Positions 1 to 10,560 of a stretch of DNA of 64,000 bases are shown piece by piece. Each line of letters starts with the position of its first letter. Position 1 is the stretch's first letter. The DNA is taken from the NCBI RefSeq assembly GCF_019399895.1, contig NC_091865.1, positions 1,989,001 to 2,053,000 of the forward strand, given 5' to 3'. A program made the translations under genes and the position numbers. The notes below the pieces were generated by a model that worked only from the letters and a program-made list of their open reading frames with translations, was not told the origin of the DNA and made no database searches. Source of the stretch: Cardiocondyla obscurior (taxonomy: Eukaryota; Arthropoda; Insecta; Hymenoptera; Formicidae).

Positions 1-819
1 AAAACACCGCGATATATATTTTTGTAATAGCCAGCTCTATTCCTGAAGCTGCAAGGTAGGGCATTGTACCTTCGGGGATTTCGCAGATTTGGGGATTATA
101 CGTGCCTAGAATTTACATTTGGTTATGCGATCGCTTTCTCGCTGACCACGCAAAAGCAAAGCCGTTTTGTGAGGATTACGTTTCTAGAAAAGTCCGAGCG
201 ATTAAACATATATGAGCGCCATGAGATAAACGGCGATGTTAATCCATGTTAATACGGCGGGATTTCGGATTTTGTAACGTACAACAAATAAGAGTATTAT
301 CGCTCTCTTTATACACGAAATTTCTTTTTCCGACCGTCGACTAGTAGTTTTTGCTACAAATAAGGTATTTTACTACAAGAACAGTGAATTATCGATTATA
401 TGTCAAATGCAATTTCGCCCTTTACGAGTATCTTTTTTGTAAGTCGTAAGCACATTTTCTGCGAGATTATTTAGAAAAGATATGCGAGCATCGAGAACTG
501 CTGTAGCTTCCGATAAAGATTGTCCCTCCCTTATGTGGAAATTTGTAATTTTATGTTTAATCCAAATACGGAATTAAAAAGATATCAATCCATTTCCTGA
601 CGAAAATAAGAAAAGCGGAATTAAAAATATTATCCTACAAGTTTTCTGTTTTTTTTTTTCATAAATAAACTATTGAAATTATTCCTCGTCAGAAATCTCT
701 GGAATTTTATCAATCATCGAGACATCCTATCTGTAAAAAAATTATTGTGACGCCTGTATTAGTGATAATCGATCCTATTGTTACCGTTTATTAAATCATA
801 TATATTTTTTTTGTCAACA
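1..819. other. AT-rich non-coding stretch
   Basis: I see no gene, repeat or RNA here. The DNA is AT-rich with short T runs (about 649-660 and 804-811). The only open frames are about 60 codons and show no recognisable protein. Confidence 0.6.
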
Positions 820-1099
820 AGTGTCGTCACCGTCGATATTATTAATTATACGAACCGCAGCCGGTTTGTCGGTCGTTCCGGAAGTTCCGCAAAGTATTCG
901 GACGCAATTTTTTGGCTTTATTCTAAACGCGAGTGCCGGACAGGAACGCGCGAAAGTGATGAATAATTTTCGCGATTGTAAAATCACGGTCGGGGTGTTC
1001 GCGAAGTGACTTGTGCGCGGAAGGATGACTCGACACGTCCCATCTGAGAGGAGGAGCAGGTTCGGGACGGACATCCTGCGCCAGCGGAGCAACTTTTAG

Positions 1100-1220
1100 G
1101 TAAATATAAATTTTTTTAAATAAAATCTTTAGAAAAAACCTTTACCTATTTTTTTTTAATTAAATTTATTAACTGATATACCGTCATATCTAAATTAATA
1201 TTTTTTATTTTACGTTACAG
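1100..1220 (+). other. candidate 121-nt GT-AG intron
   Basis: A GC-rich stretch (about 840-1099) ends in TTTTAG and is followed by GTAAAT, a good donor. A very AT-rich segment then runs to a pyrimidine-rich TTTTACGTTACAG acceptor ending at 1220, after which GC-rich sequence resumes. A sharp composition switch at matching splice signals is typical of short insect introns. The frame opened by the ATG at 1026 stops with TAG at the last three bases before the donor. If the intron is real, the transcript may be non-coding or spliced in a UTR. No product is recognised. Confidence 0.3.
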
Positions 1221-1316
1221 TCACCGGCAGAACTCTGCAACTCCGCTGAAGCTCATGCAGATTGGAAAGTCGCCTGATATTTTTCATTGTTTGAAATTGA
1301 AGTCTCGTAAAAAATA

Positions 1317-1347
1317 GCGCGCGTAGCGCGGGCATAATTTTCTCTAG
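1317..1347 (+). mobile_element. Helitron-like 3' terminus (copy 1)
   Basis: A GC hairpin (1317-1333, imperfect, GCGC arms around GTA) is followed by 10 nt and then CTAG with a T next to it. Helitrons end in a short GC hairpin about 10-12 nt before CTRR and insert between A and T, so the architecture fits. A similar end lies at 14310-14338. I could not find the 5' TC end upstream, so the element's length is unknown, and no Rep/helicase coding sequence is visible. It is probably the end of a non-autonomous or decayed copy. Confidence 0.45.
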
Positions 1348-2160
1348 TATTATAAAATAATAATTGAACATATGTACACGTGCACATTAAACATTTACTG
1401 CAATTGCAAGGTAACATTTGTCTTACTGTAATTAGTTTTCAAGCTTGCGACAATTTGACTAATATGCGATTAGCTTTTTTTGCTTCCTCTCGATCTAGCT
1501 AGCAACTTGCCAAGTCTAATTTAACGACGCACTCTCTCGTTCCCTCAATGGACGTTTACTTCTAGAATATGGTGAATTTTCTCTATTATACGACGTTGAA
1601 ACTGCACTAAATTACAGCTTCGAAACGAAAGAGCCATACCACTGAGTGAACGATCGAGGATCGGGGAAAAAGAAAGATTTAAAGAGCTCCTTCGCGCCGT
1701 CCGGCGCATCTGCTATGGTCGCTACGGGATTCGAAGTTAACGCAAGCAATTGTCGAGCATGTGGTCGGTTAGAGACTAGTTGAGAATTAGACTACTTTCC
1801 AGCAAAGATGCGTTAAAAAGATAAAACGAATAAATGTTTCGGCAGCAAGGAAAAGAATACGAAGATTAAATTAAAAAAAAATCAAATGCCACTTAGATAC
1901 AAACGAAACGCAATCAATTTACTTATTTAATAAACGTACGTTATTTTATATATTAATAAAATGTTATCGGTGAATTTGTTGGAAAGATATTTAATTGGCA
2001 AATTAATATATTCTTTTATCTGTATCATACGAAAAATTACCTGAGCCGATTTAAGAAGCGACTTGTCGTATCATAATTTCCACCGAGTGAATAAATTTTG
2101 TACAAAATTCATTTATAATAAAAGCGCAAGCCTTCAACAATACTAAAGCCTGAAGGCACG
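1348..2160. other. AT-rich non-coding stretch
   Basis: There is no recognisable gene. The middle part (1500-1830) is less AT-rich but has no open frame of note, and the rest is A/T-rich. A short inverted repeat around 2130-2157 (GCCTTCA / TGAAGGC) is the only local structure seen. Confidence 0.5.
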
Positions 2161-2890
2161 ACCCTCGCGGGAAGAACAGGGGAAAATTCAAGACCGCGAG
2201 CGTGACAATATCTCACGCATGTGGGTCATGGACCCTCCGCAGCAATCTCATGTCTCGTCCTCTTTCTCATCGTAATCTTCGCTCTCCCTCGAGGGCGCGG
2301 CGTAGGAACCGCGATACTTCAAGTTTTGCTCCCGTGGCGAAATAATTCTCCGGAAAATTAACATCCACGAGCACGCGGCCGTAACGCAACGCGTATGCGT
2401 CGCGCTTGATAAATAGGAAGGGCGAGCAATGGATCGGTACGCGCGCGCGGCTGCAAGAAGAGAAAAAGAAAACGTTCCAGGGTGCAGCGCAGCGTACCGT
2501 GGCGATGTAACGAGGGGCGGGAGGGAGGTGGTCGTGGAACACCGCGAGAAAAGAAGACGCGGAGGCGAGAAAGTAAGAGCGAAATGGAGACAGGAAGCGC
2601 GTGAAGAGGCAGCGGAGACACAGGTGGAGGAAGCGGGAGAAGAAGCGAGAGGTGACACGCGGGGAGGTAGCACGTGTGGAAGAGACACCACGTTGCGCGA
2701 GAGAAAGGGAAAGAATGCGAGGGTGACGACGGACACGGGAGGGACATGAGGGTTGCCGAAGGGTGAGAGAAAGCGGGGCGAGCGAGAGACGAGATAGTAA
2801 ACGAGAAGAGAAATAGAGAGAGAGAACGGGACTGAAACGAGGAGACAACGGGGGCCGCACGGCGTTATAAGATCGATAGCTGATGTGATA

Positions 2891-2930
2891 CCAACCCAAC
2901 CCAAGCCGACCCAACTGAACCCAGTACGAC
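2891..2930. repeat. degenerate CCAAC/CCCAA short tandem repeat
   Basis: About eight loosely repeated 5-mers of the CCAAC/CCCAA type lie inside the CpG island. The opposite strand reads as degenerate TTGGG/GTTGG. This is simple-sequence DNA with no coding meaning seen. Confidence 0.6.
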
Positions 2931-3000
2931 CCGCGGTTCGTTCACCCCCGCGGCGTATTCGCGCCATTATCTGTTCCAAATGTCGTCGTCGATGGTTGCG

Positions 3001-3029
3001 GCGACGACGACGGCGGCGGCGGCGGCGTC
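3001..3029. repeat. CGA/CGG trinucleotide run
   Basis: GACGACGAC passes directly into several CGG triplets. The period is three bases, but the frames through it show no protein features. Confidence 0.7.
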
Positions 3030-3566
3030 AATGCATCGCTTCGCGACGCGAAACGACGCGCCGAGGCACGTTCACCCTATTCTCGCCCAAACCGGCCGGC
3101 CGGCCGGCTGGCGGCGCACTCCTCTACCCCTCGAACACCCTTCGAAATAGAGAGGAAAAGAAACGAGAGAAAGGAAAAAAAAAAAAAAAAGAGAAGAGGG
3201 TGATTTCTCCTTGGCACTTCTCGCGAAATGATGCAAACCGACCAAGTAAACGCGAAATAGCTCCTTTTGCTTTCTTCACCCTTTTCCTCCTTCACCCAAT
3301 TCTTTCCCCAACCCTCGTATTCATCGTTTTTAAGATTATGCGTTTCCCGGATATTATGACGTTCCGTCGTGCTCCAATACGTCGTTTTACGAATCTTCGA
3401 TCCTACCGTGTTTTTGTTTTTTTTTTTTCAAGTACTTTTGCGTTCTACCACTGTCGTCACTGACCACGTTGCATGATTTTATTTGAATTTTTTTTTTGAG
3501 TTAATAATAAATGCTCTAATCCATATCAAAGTTTTAATTTTTATTCTTAAAGAGATAATTAACTTT

Positions 3567-3649
3567 AATAGAAATAGAGGGTTCCGGCAAGAAGCCGGCA
3601 TAACGCTGTTTCTTAACACGGCTTCTTTGCGGAAACTTCTATTTCTATT
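3567..3649. ncRNA. 83-nt hairpin, pre-miRNA-like or mini-transposon
   Basis: The arm 3567-3597 pairs with 3619-3649. There are 12 perfect pairs at the base, then a wobble and a pair, a mismatch, five pairs, a 2x2 mismatch and nine pairs, giving about 28 pairs in all. The 21-nt loop is 3598-3618. Size and pattern fit an insect microRNA precursor. The 5' arm contains GGCAAGA and CGGCATA, which recall miR-31 as I remember it. In miR-31 the second motif is paired in the stem, while here it falls in the loop, so I do not name it. A short direct repeat (GAGATAATTAA near 3552 and 3689) flanks the hairpin, so a small mobile element is also possible. Confidence 0.35.
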
Positions 3650-3699
3650 GAACGTAGTGGCTGAAAAACAAAAACCCTCAAAACTGGGAGATAATTAAT

Positions 3700-5127
3700 T
3701 ACTTTTAATAGATCGTGATATATGTATAAATTAAAAATAAAAGTTTTAATATTATTTTAGCCCGTTAGTATAAAACGAGAAAGTAAATTAAAAGTTAAAA
3801 ATATTTTATGCTCTACAGCAAGTATAAATTTTGTAATTAATCCGATTAATTAGTTCAATTAGCGTATACCGTTAATGATCGAAAATTTTACCGGCACGTT
3901 TAAATATTTGGATATGCGCGCACCTAATCACACCTAAATATGTAATAGTAATAGTAAATTTTTCGGTTATTAACGTTTCATTTCATAAATTTCAGTAAAT
4001 TAATCAGTTCCAATGATATGCGTACAGTCATCGTTACATATAAAATATTTTCAATGTTAAACTTGCTTGCTCACTTTTTTTTTACTTTTTTTTTTCTTTG
4101 ACAAATACAATTAACATATATACAGAATGAATACATTTAACGTTGAAAAACGTGAACTTTAATATCTAGCTGCAAAAACTATAAACGTGTAAAAATTGCA
4201 ATAATTACTTTCCTGTACATATTTCAATATAAAATTCGCTATTATATTTGTCTTCCGTATTTGCTGTAATAATTACAGAAAAAAAAAAGAAGAGCCCTTT
4301 GAAATTATTAATGAATAAAAAATTTCGTTCAAGTTTCAACTAAATTTTATATTTGCTCGTCCGTTAAAGTAAATTACAAAATAAATTTAATATCTGTTTA
4401 AGCGTACGCTGTTCTTTTTGTTTCAACGGGAGAGTAATAAAAGCCCTGCGGTAGAAAATTTAACAGCACGAAACGTACGCGCGGATAACTTTGACCGGTT
4501 GACATGCGGTGTGAAGCCGGATGTCGCCATCAAGCGAACGGTAACGATAAATTAGCAGCCATTGATACCCTCGGCTGTTATTTCGGCGAAGGAGCGGGAA
4601 CAGAACGGGGAAGAAAATTAGCCGCGATAAAGGGTACTCGAGGAAGCATGTACTTGCGAGAAGAAGAGATAAAGATGAAGAGAAGACCAGGCGAAGATCG
4701 CTCGTACGACAACTGCTCGACGATTACGTGCTTCGAAGATTACATATTCCATCCGTTTGTCACGATTCGACCCGTTTTCTTTCGCCGCGTCGCTCGCCGT
4801 ATCTCGTACCGTACACATCGCGACGGAAATATATCACGGAAAAATTTCAACAATGCAAATTCATATCCGAAAAGAAAAGCATATTGCTGCGAGTGTAATA
4901 CGATAAAATATATGTATATGTATTAATTAAAAGTCACGTAATAAATTTAACTTGTGAAAGAAATGGGCTATTATGTGATTCTATAAAAACTCTTGCGTTT
5001 GATTTCAATGTTCCCACCCTTCATTTTTGTACGGTACTTTACTTGCGCGCATAATTTGTGCATTTCAGTTTTATGGAATAAAAATTACGTACAGAGGTTA
5101 CGATAATTCTGCAAAGAGCGTGGCAGA
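3700..5127. other. AT-rich non-coding stretch
   Basis: Mostly A/T-rich, with T runs near 4078-4097 and an A run near 4280. A perfect 7-bp palindrome (CTGTAAT-a-ATTACAG) lies near 4264-4278. A frame at 4504-4926 (140 codons) has no recognisable domain and is probably chance. Confidence 0.5.
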
Positions 5128-5153
5128 TTTTTTTTTTTTTTTTTTTTTTTTTT
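5128..5153. repeat. poly-T tract, 26 nt
   Basis: An uninterrupted run of T. Similar long homopolymers occur at 23666-23691 (T), 44369-44390 (T), 58973-58997 (A) and 61333-61352 (T). They could be nucleosome-excluding tracts or remnants of retroposon tails, but no element is recognised beside this one. Confidence 0.85.
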
Positions 5154-6180
5154 ATGAGCGTGCAATTTCACGAGGCATTAAACGATATTCTAGTTTTTCT
5201 TATGGGACTCGTCCGAACTATCCTCGTATAATAATACGTTACGGCACCGGAAGAGGTTACCGCCGGAAGTTCGATTCTCAGGATCAATTCCGTATGCCGT
5301 CGGGCATCGCGGGTGCGTGCACGCGTCTCGACAGGCGACAACGAGAGGACGAAACCGAACGCGACCGGCGTTTACGAGTCCGGGAAGCTCCGAAGCAGGA
5401 TCCGGAGTGCGCATAGCTGATCATGTCATTCGGCTGATTCGCACAGAGGAATGTAATTAGACGCATGATACAGATATGATTATATATCTTCCGCGCATAA
5501 TTACGTGCCGTTATTACAGGTTATACTCCGCATACGGAGGCAGTACGAAATTCGAGGCCACGTAGAGCTTCCAATTCACGCTCGAGAAACATCGTTAAAT
5601 AAAAATCTGTCGAATTCCGGTACCTCGCCGTGCCGCGAAATATTAATTATTAAATATTTTGCTTTGCGGAAAAATAAGATGCCTGCTTATAATTCCGTTA
5701 TATTCACGAGCGAGCTAAATCGGCTAATGTTGACTTCCGTTTAATAATCCCAGCGAAATGAGCCCGATAGCGCAAGAAGTCCCCGAGACATTTGTTTAGA
5801 GTCGCGAACACGCACTGCATCCGATCGCAAAAGAAATCGCGTTATGCCAAGTTATCGGAGTCGACCGGGGGCATACCCGTGCCTTTCAATTCCGAGAGAG
5901 AGAGAACGACGGTACGGGCTTCAGGTTTCGCGCAGTAAAACCCAGCACCGGGCACCGCGTCTCTTTCGCTCCCAGTTTCTTCGTTCGTTCTTATTATTCC
6001 GCCCCCCTGCTCTCCCCGCCCTTCCTCCCTTACCGTCCACCTTCCGCACGATCTTTGTACGAGCTTTCCTTTGCTCCTTGTCCTACCGATTGTTTTCGAA
6101 TCGGCGAGTCATGGGAACGGCCGACGACTGGCACGCCGGATCGCGATTGCGAGATTTAGATGAGAAGAATTCCAGCAGTG
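5154..6180. other. mixed-composition non-coding stretch
   Basis: The part 5200-5420 and the part 5840-6140 are CpG-richer and carry short overlapping open frames on both strands without recognisable products. No repeats or RNA genes are seen. Confidence 0.45.
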
Positions 6181-6185
6181 ATTCT

Positions 6186-6208
6186 TATCGATAATTGAGC
6201 TATCGATA
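6186..6208. promoter_or_regulatory. paired DRE-type sites (TATCGATA x2)
   Basis: The palindrome TATCGATA occurs at 6186-6193 and again at 6201-6208, with seven bases between. In Drosophila this octamer is the DREF binding element, and CGATA is also bound by BEAF-32. Both are linked to housekeeping promoters and domain boundaries. Single copies occur at 32664-32671 and 52990-52997. Function here is inferred from the motif only. Confidence 0.4.
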
Positions 6209-7580
6209 GTAATACGCGCGACATATTAACGCCGTAAGAAAAAGAAAAAGGAAAAAAAAATATAAAAAAAGGAGTCCCTTCGATAAGTTCACAATACGAG
6301 CAGATAAGCGTCGACGTATTATTTTCTAGTGTAAGAATGCGATAAATTTTTCTTTCTTCGTACAAAAGTTATACACGCCAAAATCATCATCCAGCTTTAA
6401 TATTATTCAAAACGATAATCGCGGGATAATCTGCGCGACGTTTTTTTGCAAATTAAATCCAGAGATAAATGAGGAATTAAATGTAAAAATATATATTAAC
6501 GATATTAAAAGCGTAATAAAAAGAGACGAGGAAAAGTGCGTATCCCTGACAAATCCCAAATGGTTTAATCGCGAGTTCGACAAAGACTTGAAGGCATACG
6601 TCGCTCCTCTCCTTCTACCTGGTTTCTTCTAGATTCTTGACAACGCACCGCACGCTCAACGTACTCCACGTGCACTCGAGTCTGTCAACAACGATTTTCC
6701 GACATGATGGTCACGCGAACAGAGGACTACGAGTACAACCTTATGTACCGCGGGATCTCTCCGCGCGACGGGAGGAAAAAAAAGGCATAAAAAAAAAGGA
6801 GAGGGGGGGGAAAAAAAAAAATACGGAAGGCGAAAGATAGCCACGAGGAAAAAGAATGAGAGAGCGGGAGACCGAGCCAAAGGGGAGAAATATACGGAGA
6901 ACGACGACGACGGCGACGACGACCATTTCGTCGGGCGTAGATTTCGAGCCGAGCGCTAGATTTAATTACAAAAGTTATGAGGTGCTCGACTACAACCCTC
7001 AAGGGAATTAAAAGCTACCGGTTGACGCCACCGCTGGTCGCATGCTGTGGAAACATCGTTGCGATTAACGCTTCGTCCATCACCGAGATGATTTAGATAC
7101 GGTTACGTACCCCGAATGTATCGCGTTCAAGAGCGCGGGAACACAGACCGGGCGGGGTCTGACTTCTTAATAATATTTAATTACAGTTTATATTAATTAA
7201 AGACCGAGCGCTCGAGCAGATTCCGATCTCCGCGCCTCGCCGCGACAATCTAATGACAATTGTAAGCGCCGTAATTAGATATCGTAAAATTATTCCACCG
7301 TTCCTATCCGCGTCTCACTTTTTTTATCTTCATCGTAAAACGACTCGGGAATACTTTCAGTGATATACCAACAGATATTTTTGCGTAACTAGGAGGAATG
7401 CTTTTTTAAAGATCCGAATTTACGCGCGTTATTATATTTGGGGAACATTAATTAAGTATGATACATTATTGAATTTATGGGGATATTAATTAATTATAAT
7501 AAATTTCTTTATGATAATTAGAATTGAGATAATGCGACTAACGGCATGTTGCCGGTTCACTTACTTGTGTGTCTTTATCG
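6209..7580. other. non-coding stretch with a purine-rich centre
   Basis: The part 6770-6860 is almost all A/G and gives overlapping low-complexity frames on both strands. The remainder is AT-rich or mixed. GATCCGAATTT near 7412 recalls miR-10 but has no matching hairpin. No gene is supported. Confidence 0.45.
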
Positions 7581-7604
7581 TTAGGTTGAGGTTAGGTTGA
7601 GGTA
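7581..7604 (+). repeat. TTAGG-like interstitial repeat
   Basis: Two copies of an 11-mer, TTAGGTTGAGG, lie in tandem. TTAGG is the usual insect telomere unit. Short degenerate stretches like this are common inside hymenopteran chromosomes. A looser GGTTAGGCTTAG stretch is present near 28058-28075. Confidence 0.55.
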
Positions 7605-7615
7605 GATCCTTTTCC

Positions 7616-7663
7616 GTTCGTCCGTCCGTCCTTCCTTCCTTCCTTCCTTCCTTCCTTCCTTCT
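7616..7663 (+). repeat. GTCC/CTTC tetranucleotide microsatellite
   Basis: A short GTCC/CGTC part changes into about eight CTTC units. It follows the TTAGG-like stretch by 12 bases. Confidence 0.9.
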
Positions 7664-7940
7664 GTGGCAGCATTCTGGATTATCCTGACGTGTTGTAGCA
7701 CTTCACTTTAGTCGACACTGTAATACACTGCTCTGCTTTTTTTTATAATCACTGTCAGAAGTCTCTAACACTCACTCGAGAGACGAACGACCGAAAGAAC
7801 GACGATTACCGCGGCGATTTTTTACGAATTAATTAAAAAAATTAGGAAGCGCGACGGACGATCCTGTTGTATAAATTTGCACTCTCGATGTTCGTGGCGT
7901 TTGCCTCCTTCCGCCGCGCTGGATTTTCCCTCGAAGTCGT

Positions 7941-8136
7941 CCTCGATCTCAACGCAAGAGACTGGTCGCGACGTACTGCGAAGTCCAAGAGTCCCTCGTT
8001 CGATTCTCGTCGCCAGGATGAACGATACCGAGAACTTCCTCGATTCTCGGCACAAGAGACCGGCCACGACGTACGGTGAAGTCCAAGAGTCACTCGTTCA
8101 ATTCTCGTCGCCAGGATGAACGATACCGAGAGCTTG
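7941..8136. repeat. 98-bp tandem duplication, two copies
   Basis: Copy 1 (about 7941-8037) and copy 2 (about 8038-8135) align at a 97-98 bp spacing with about 90% identity over the central 83 bases (8 differences counted). Both contain GAAGTCCAAGAGT and GCCAGGATGAACGATACC. The period is not a multiple of three, so it is not an in-frame protein repeat. Open frames of 70-83 codons across it on both strands are therefore probably incidental. Confidence 0.85.
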
Positions 8137-8139
8137 CCA

Positions 8140-9540
8140 TCAACCGGCGAATGAGACGAGCCGCGACACGACTGTGACGAAGACCACGTTTCCGGACGAA
8201 ATGTTCCACGCGCACTTTGTCCTCCCGAAGTCCCTCAAAAGGTCACTGGTTCGTAGCGGGACGAGAATCCCGGCCGCGACGGAGAAGACTCGTCCGACAT
8301 CCTGGGTAGTGACGATCGCCGGAATCTGACGAAGGAAATTTTAATGGAAGCCGGAAGTCGAAAATGCCCGAGTAATACGCGATGAACTTCACGTCGAAGC
8401 GCTCCGTGCGCGCTCTGCAGCCCGTGCATAACCTTGTCGTTCGGAAGCATCTTTTCGAAGCACCGAAACGAAGCGCTGAACGACGAGTGGAATGACAGAG
8501 GAGTACGGAAAATGATCGTCCGTTCCCGGGTCGACAACGCCGACACTAATTCGCACGCGAGAACATCCTATCCGCGGTCGGAAATGCGCGAGATTGCGGA
8601 GCGATTAGCGACGCGTCCACACGCCCGAGACTCCGCAACTAGACTGATCGTTCGAGATTTTGGGCGTTGGTTGAAAAGAGAGCACCGTGTGAGAAAGTGA
8701 GACAGTCGATAGGTCCCGATCGTCAATTGCGCGCTGTCCTTCTCGCGAAAATAGTAAACAGAGTCCGCGCCGAGCTCGACGCCGTTCGTCGAGCCAGTTT
8801 GTTTACGTTCTTTTAATGGAGCTAGTTAAAAAGCTCGATACATTTTCTCCCAAAACAAGAAAACGTAGGCGTTCTTTCACGACTCTGATCGTGTATTCGA
8901 AGCCACGTACTCGATAACAAGTAACTATATCGAGTAAAAAAATAAACCGTCTAATCATAAATTGATGTTTAAATGTTTTGCTCGGCACGAAATGTAAAAT
9001 ATTATTTTTAAATTAATTCTTTAATGTTCGTCGCAGTGAAATCTGGATTTTCAAAAATCGCATTTGCTGTTTAGAAGTCGTTTTGATAACAGCGTGATAA
9101 AATTAACAATTTAAACCGTAACGTCGATTATTATTAAACAAATATTACAACGATATAAATTACGATACGGACTTTGAAGCCTTTGCATATTACGTGAATA
9201 TAATATACGGTCGGTATCAACGAATAATTACGTCGCATACGTAAAAGCCATTTAATAATTGTTTCAATTTCAGTTTGTAAACTTGGTAATCTCCAAAGAC
9301 GTTTATTTACGACAATTAAATAAATCAAAGTCGTAATAAAAAAAAATAATTTCATCCGCATTATCTAATTATCTATCGATCGATCATAATTCGAGACCAC
9401 CGATACGAGAGCGATCTAGATATTGAATTTAAAAAAATAAAATCCTTCCAGTATTTAATCTAATATCGCCGGAAACGGTTTGACAAATGTTACGTTCACT
9501 AATTATTAATGACACGGGTCATGAATCACCGTTCATTACC
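8140..9540. other. CpG-rich then AT-rich non-coding stretch
   Basis: 8140-8800 stays CpG-rich like the duplication before it and may be one island. 8800-9540 is AT-rich. No gene, RNA or transposon is recognised. Confidence 0.45.
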
Positions 9541-10560
9541 TATCCAACCGGCACGGAGGGAACCCTGCCCTTTCCCAAACGGCCGTATTCCGTCGTATAA
9601 ATATTAATGACAATTCTTACGGCAAACGGCGCCATTCCGAGCGCGATCGTCATCGTATTTATTAATTCCCGCCCCGGGGGGACGGGCTCCGCGCCATTAG
9701 CAGATGCATTTCCACATTGTGCCGCGGCACGGTGCTATGGGCCCGTAATCTCGCGTTTATTCTCGACTATCGAGAGATACCTGAAACCACGGGAAACTTT
9801 TTTTCGTGCCCTACCACACCGCGCTATGGTGCAATGCACCGGCCGCCGCAGCGACGGGCGAAGGGGGACGGGACAGACGAACGGGCGGTGGTACACGGCC
9901 ACGAGCGGAGGCCTAGGCCTGGGTCCGGCACAAACCTGGCGAACGGGTCGACGAAATGACGGCAAAGAACGACGAGGAGGGAACGAGACGATGGTGGAAA
10001 GAGGGTAAGCGGGAGGGAAGGGTCCGCTTCTCGGACTGGATCCCTGGTACTGACCTCGCGTTTTCGGCCCGCGGGAATGCAACGGCGCGCCGTCGTGAGG
10101 AGAAACGGGCGGTACGAGGGGGCGAGAGATGGCTGTAAGTCGGGGACTTGCTTTATGGGCTCCGCAGGGCCCTTTCCCCTCCACCCTTCCCCGCGCGCGC
10201 GGTTACCTCTTCGACGCCGCCGATCGTTGCCCGTGTGTATACGCGTCTTATTATTAAGCCCTCCGTGTGCCTACGATCGCTCGCGAACTGTGAGCGGGAT
10301 CGAGTACGCGCGCACGTATGCGTGTACGTGTATACGAGCGCGAATCGAGATTCTTATTAATCGTGCGTCGACCCTACGTGCCGACGCATCATGCGTCTCG
10401 GCCGTTCAAAAATCCGGCCGACGCGGGAGGAACGATTGGCCCCAGCATTTAACGAAACGTTTTTGCGCGTAAAACGCAATTATGCCTCTTCCCCTCCCTG
10501 TGATTAACGTCAAACGTGATTTTCAGCCTCCGAGGTAATAATGTACACATTTCGCGTGGT
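9541..10560. promoter_or_regulatory. CpG-rich island
   Basis: GC-rich, CpG-dense DNA with overlapping frames of 60-149 codons on both strands and no recognisable domain. It contains the palindrome AGGCCTAGGCCT near 9910. It may mark a promoter, but there is no clear TATA or transcript evidence. Confidence 0.3.

Larger units (their letters stand above)
2161..3140. promoter_or_regulatory. CpG- and purine-rich island
   Basis: This block is rich in CpG. From about 2440 to 2870 it is strongly purine-biased on the + strand. Overlapping open frames of 100-240 codons run on both strands, but the translations are Arg/Ser/Pro/Leu-rich low complexity (for example the minus-strand frame at 2248-2979), which is what such composition gives by chance. 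It also holds a CCAAC-type degenerate repeat (2891-2930) and a CGA/CGG triplet run (3001-3029). Such islands in insects often mark promoters or 5' UTRs. No transcript direction can be fixed. Confidence 0.35.

Noticed and set aside
2248..2979. 243-codon minus-strand frame
   Set aside because: Ser/Pro/Leu/Arg low complexity from a purine-rich CpG island. A second frame of 215 codons overlaps it on the same strand.
7408..7426. GATCCGAATTT, part of miR-10 as I remember it
   Set aside because: Only 11 bases match, the seed is missing and there is no hairpin.
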